A stretch of 26,120 bases of DNA from an uncultured Flavonifractor sp. (GTDB lineage: Bacteria > Bacillota > Clostridia > Oscillospirales > Oscillospiraceae), in the NCBI GenBank assembly GCA_947384055.1, contig CANDFO010000028.1:1-26120 (forward strand), written 5' to 3'. The notes under the pieces were generated by a model that did not search any database, had not been told where the DNA came from, and saw only the letters and a list, made by a program, of their open reading frames with translations. The position numbers and the translations under genes were made by a program. Positions 23,673 to 26,120 of the stretch are shown one piece after another. Numbering within the stretch: the stretch's first letter is position 1; every line of letters begins with the position of its first letter.

Positions 23673-24359
23673 TCAAAATCCCCACTTATACCCAAATCCC
23701 CAGACGGTGGTGATAAACGAGGGATTGGTGGGGTCGTCCTCAATTTTGATGCGCAGCCGCCGGATGTTCACATCCACAATTTTCACTTCCCCAAAATAGT
23801 CCCTGCCCCAGACAGTGTCCAGAATCTCCTCCCGGGAGAGGGCCTTGCCGGGGTTGTCCATAAAGAGCTTGATAATGGAGTACTCCACCTGGGTCAGCTT
23901 AATCCGCTGCCCGCTTTTCTCCAGAGTCCGGTTGCGGGTGTTCAGCAGGAAGGGCGGCTGGCTGATCTCTCCGGTGCTGACCACCTCTCCCCCTCCCGTG
24001 CGGCGGTAGAGGGCGTCAATCCGGGCGGTGAGCTCCGCCGGGGAGAAGGGCTTGGTGACGTAGTCGTCCGCCCCGGTCATCAGTCCGGTGACTTTGTCCA
24101 TCTCCTGGGTGCGGGCGGTGAGCATGATAATACCGATTTGATTGTCCCCCGCCCGTATGCGGCGGCAGACCTCAAACCCGTCCATGTCCGGCAGCATGAT
24201 ATCCAGCAGGGCCACCTTGATGTCCGGATTGCGTTTCAGCTGGGTCAGGGCCTCCTCCCCTGTTTCCGCTTCGATGGCCTCGTATCCGGCCCGCTTCAGA
24301 TTGATGACCACAAAGCTGCGGATATTGGCCTCGTCTTCCAGTACAAGCACCTTTTTCAT
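23673..24359 (-). CDS. OmpR/PhoB-family response regulator
   Basis: A 228-residue two-component regulator. The receiver domain (1-120) has acidic residues E8, D9 and E10, phospho-acceptor D53 and K103. A winged-helix DNA-binding domain (about 130-228) ends in the typical VWGFGYKW motif. It is partner to the kinase downstream and lies 22 bases after the lipoprotein stop. GGAGG lies 9 bases before the ATG. The targets are not visible; the lipoprotein promoter is a natural candidate for autoregulation. Confidence 0.95.
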   Translation of the reverse strand: MKKVLVLEDEANIRSFVVINLKRAGYEAIEAETGEEALTQLKRNPDIKVALLDIMLPDMDGFEVCRRIRAGDNQIGIIMLTARTQEMDKVTGLMTGADDYVTKPFSPAELTARIDALYRRTGGGEVVSTGEISQPPFLLNTRNRTLEKSGQRIKLTQVEYSIIKLFMDNPGKALSREEILDTVWGRDYFGEVKIVDVNIRRLRIKIEDDPTNPSFITTVWGFGYKWGF

Positions 24360-24381
24360 GTCAGATTTCCTCCCCTTCGGG

Positions 24382-25803
24382 TTATGTGCCCGCCGTCAGG
24401 TCAGCCAAAATCAAAGCGAAGCGCTCTATCACGTCCTCCTCGCTGAGACCGCAGTCCCAGTTGTCCGTGTAAAGGCGGGCGGCGTAGATGGTCTCGCTCT
24501 CATCCTCCCCCACCGGACGCAGGCGGAAGCGGTTGGACAGGTTGGCGCGGGTCTGCTTATTGTCGCCGTACAGCTGGTAAATGGCCAGGAACGGCGCCGG
24601 GTCCACCGACTCGTCCCCCTCCCAGTAGGAGAAGATCACCGCCCGCTCCCCGCCTCCGGCGCGGTCGCTGCGGGTCAAAGTCAGCCTGCCCTCCCACTCG
24701 TCCGGCAGAATGAAATACCAGCCGTCCTGCTCGTTGTGGTAGGTGGTGAATACCGGCCAGGCCGTGCCCGCGCTGTCAAACTGCTGCCAGCGGATCGCCC
24801 AGAAATTGGGGGCGCTGCCGGTGTTTTTATACTCGGGCAGCCCCTCCGGGGCGGGCAGCTCCAAAATACCGTCGCCGTTAATGTCCGTCCCCGCCACGTT
24901 ATACCAGCGGATGGTGTTCTGGCTCTGCAAAACGGAGGGATTTTCCGGGTCGGGCCGGAGGGTGATGTTCTCCAGCCGGCCGTCCTTCCAGGCAAAAATA
25001 TCGGTAATCAGCCCGTTGCTCCCGCCAAAATAGGAGGGCACAAAGATCGCGGGCACCATATCCCGCAGGTAGCCGGTCTTAACGCGACTCTCCAGCATTC
25101 CGGTAACATTCTGGGACAGAAGGGCGGAGGAGTCCAGCTTCAGCACTCCATCCTGGGCGTTGTACAGCTCAACCCGGTTGTTCTCCGGGCTGAGGGCCAG
25201 GGACATCTCCTCCTGACTGCGGGCCTGGGGAAGGTCGGCCTCATGGAGGACAATCAGCTCCTTCTGTCCGTCGCTGTCCAAGTCAAACAGGCGGATTCCG
25301 GTAAACTCCGTGCGCAGCAGCTCCTCCCGCCCACGGTCAATGGAGTAGACCGACAGCAGCTGCCTCTGGTCGCTGACCTGCCAGCTGACAATGATTTCCT
25401 TGCAGGGACCGTCGTCCAGGTTCTCATAATATACGGCGTTGATCGCCGCCTCACCGCCCTGCCCCTCAAGAATGGCGGCCACCTCGTAGTCCTCTTCCAC
25501 CTGGCGGTAAATATAGATTTTCAAGGGGCGCTCGTCGGAGCTCACCCGGAAAAAGGCAATGGCCTCTTTAATCCCGTCCCCATCCAGGTCCTGGAGCTGG
25601 ACCTTCTGGGTCAGCTCCCCCGTCAAGGGGGCCGCGTACTCTCCGCCCTGGTCCAAAACCTCACTGATCTTATTGTCCAGCATCAAATAGTCGTCCGGGG
25701 CCTTGGGCGGGGCATAGAGGTCGTCCACCGACTGGGAAAAGCATCCGGTCAGCAGCGTCAGCACAGCCGCCGCCAGCCAGAGTCTGTGTTTGTTTTGTCT
25801 CAT
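24382..25803 (-). CDS. Lipoprotein with repeated calcium-type DxDxDG loops
   Basis: A 473-residue lipoprotein with lipobox LLTGC (C21). Three acidic loops of the FG-GAP / EF-hand-like kind recur: DLDGDG (D72, D74, D76), DLDSDG (D174, D176, D178) and DINGDG (D307, N309, D311). Each sits before a hydrophobic beta strand, suggesting a beta-propeller-like repeat that binds calcium. The C-terminal third (about 325-470) is a separate region ending in an acidic helix. No enzyme motif is seen. AGGAGG is 5 bases before the ATG. It heads the operon with the response regulator and kinase, which suggests a surface sensor or a regulated product of that system. Homologous lipoproteins beside two-component genes appear common in Oscillospiraceae, from memory only. 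Confidence 0.87.
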   Translation of the reverse strand: MRQNKHRLWLAAAVLTLLTGCFSQSVDDLYAPPKAPDDYLMLDNKISEVLDQGGEYAAPLTGELTQKVQLQDLDGDGIKEAIAFFRVSSDERPLKIYIYRQVEEDYEVAAILEGQGGEAAINAVYYENLDDGPCKEIIVSWQVSDQRQLLSVYSIDRGREELLRTEFTGIRLFDLDSDGQKELIVLHEADLPQARSQEEMSLALSPENNRVELYNAQDGVLKLDSSALLSQNVTGMLESRVKTGYLRDMVPAIFVPSYFGGSNGLITDIFAWKDGRLENITLRPDPENPSVLQSQNTIRWYNVAGTDINGDGILELPAPEGLPEYKNTGSAPNFWAIRWQQFDSAGTAWPVFTTYHNEQDGWYFILPDEWEGRLTLTRSDRAGGGERAVIFSYWEGDESVDPAPFLAIYQLYGDNKQTRANLSNRFRLRPVGEDESETIYAARLYTDNWDCGLSEEDVIERFALILADLTAGT

Positions 25804-25851
25804 GATATCCTCCTGAATCCGCGGCTAAGTCAAAAGCAGAGGCAAAAGGGC

Positions 25852-25887
25852 GTGTAGGGGCCCCCTTGGAAAAAGGGCGCTGTACAC
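25852..25887 (-). other. Leader hairpin upstream of the lipoprotein operon
   Basis: An imperfect stem-loop with outer GTGTA/TACAC pairs and an inner GCCCTT/AAGGG(G)GC stem, lying in the leader between the promoter and the ATG. A role is not evident. Confidence 0.3.
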
Positions 25888-25923
25888 AGCCGCCGGCGGA
25901 CGCCGCTGCGCCGCTCCGCAGCT

Positions 25924-25932
25924 ATTATAACA
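25924..25932 (-). promoter_or_regulatory. Extended -10 promoter candidate for the lipoprotein-regulator-kinase operon
   Basis: On the minus strand TGTTATAAT reads as a consensus extended -10 (25932-25924). No good -35 box lies 16-18 bases upstream. A consensus TTGACA lies further up (25979-25974) but is badly spaced. The lack of a -35 box could mean that an activator is needed. Confidence 0.45.
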
Positions 25933-25999
25933 CAGTATGGCGGCAAATGGTACAGCTATTTCCAATTTCCTTCTGTCAACAGGTCTATAAAGGCCTGAA

Positions 26000-26025
26000 A
26001 AGCCCCGGCCTTACGGCCGGGGCTT
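26000..26025 (-). terminator. Terminator of an off-window minus-strand gene
   Basis: A perfect 11-bp GC-rich stem (26000-26010/26015-26025) with a TTAC loop. On the minus strand it is followed by TTTT. It would end a transcript entering from the right edge. Confidence 0.65.
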
Positions 26026-26030
26026 GAGCC

Positions 26031-26120
26031 TGTCGAAAAAGGCCTCCGGCCTTTTTCGACAAACAGGATACGGCCTGCTGCGCGCACCCTTTGGGCACAC
26101 TTGCAGGCCGAGATGTGTCA
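26031..26120. repeat. Hairpin-rich repeat cut by the right edge of the window
   Basis: A perfect 14-bp stem with a 3-base loop (26031-26044/26048-26061) is followed by a GGCCTGC/GCAGGCC stem enclosing about 26 bases. The last 19 bases match positions 1-19 with two differences, in the same orientation. No gene. Confidence 0.5.

Noticed and set aside
24142..25857. Plus-strand 571-codon open frame opposite the regulator and lipoprotein genes
   Set aside because: It spans two real minus-strand genes and their gap, so it is an antisense shadow.

Overview
The window looks like chromosomal DNA of a high-GC member of the Clostridia, most likely Oscillospiraceae (a Flavonifractor / Pseudoflavonifractor / Lawsonibacter-type gut anaerobe). 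This is inferred from the high GC of nearly all genes, AGGAGG-type ribosome binding sites, the gene order yqhQ-like / prmC / recA / recX / rimO / pgsA, SLH-anchored surface enzymes, several ferredoxin-type redox proteins and a CD1871A-type CXXC micro-protein. No genus can be fixed without a search. No rRNA, tRNA, CRISPR array, transposase or phage gene was found.

Layout. 1-364 is gene-free and rich in inverted repeats, ending in a strong terminator hairpin. 365-1987 (minus) is a three-gene extracytoplasmic thiol-redox cassette: a TlpA-like thioredoxin lipoprotein, a 48-aa CXXC membrane micro-protein with a TTG start, and a NapH-like polyferredoxin. 2065-4078 (minus) is a FIST sensor plus a soluble chemoreceptor behind a near-consensus promoter. 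4290-4973 (plus) is an isolated AT-rich lipoprotein gene unlike its surroundings. 5324-7510 (minus) and 7905-8936 (plus) are a divergent pair, an SLH-anchored 5'-nucleotidase and a PiT phosphate permease, suggesting phosphate scavenging from extracellular nucleotides. 9261-9935 (plus) is a HAD phosphatase. A 21-bp bidirectional terminator separates it from a minus-strand unit (10103-13992) made of a hybrid histidine kinase and a solute-binding lipoprotein, overlapping at ATGA. 14351-14689 is a small membrane protein, and 14959-16092 an aldo/keto reductase with a two-cluster ferredoxin tail. 16252-21878 (minus) is a housekeeping run: DUF1385 protein, prmC, recA, recX, rimO, pgsA. 22204-25803 (minus) is a lipoprotein / OmpR-type regulator / sensor kinase operon.

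The least explained content is between the genes. A roughly 190-bp element in the leader of the DUF1385 gene (21904-22095) is made almost wholly of nested perfect hairpins, two of them mutually exclusive. One end of it, 30 identical bases, recurs inverted near 5.05 kb. A second repeat type (a hairpin with a TGAC loop and CAGGGCGG 26 bases further on) occurs near 0.25 kb and 9.1 kb. The first and last 19 bases of the window are copies of each other with two differences. Together these suggest several families of structured interspersed repeats in this genome.
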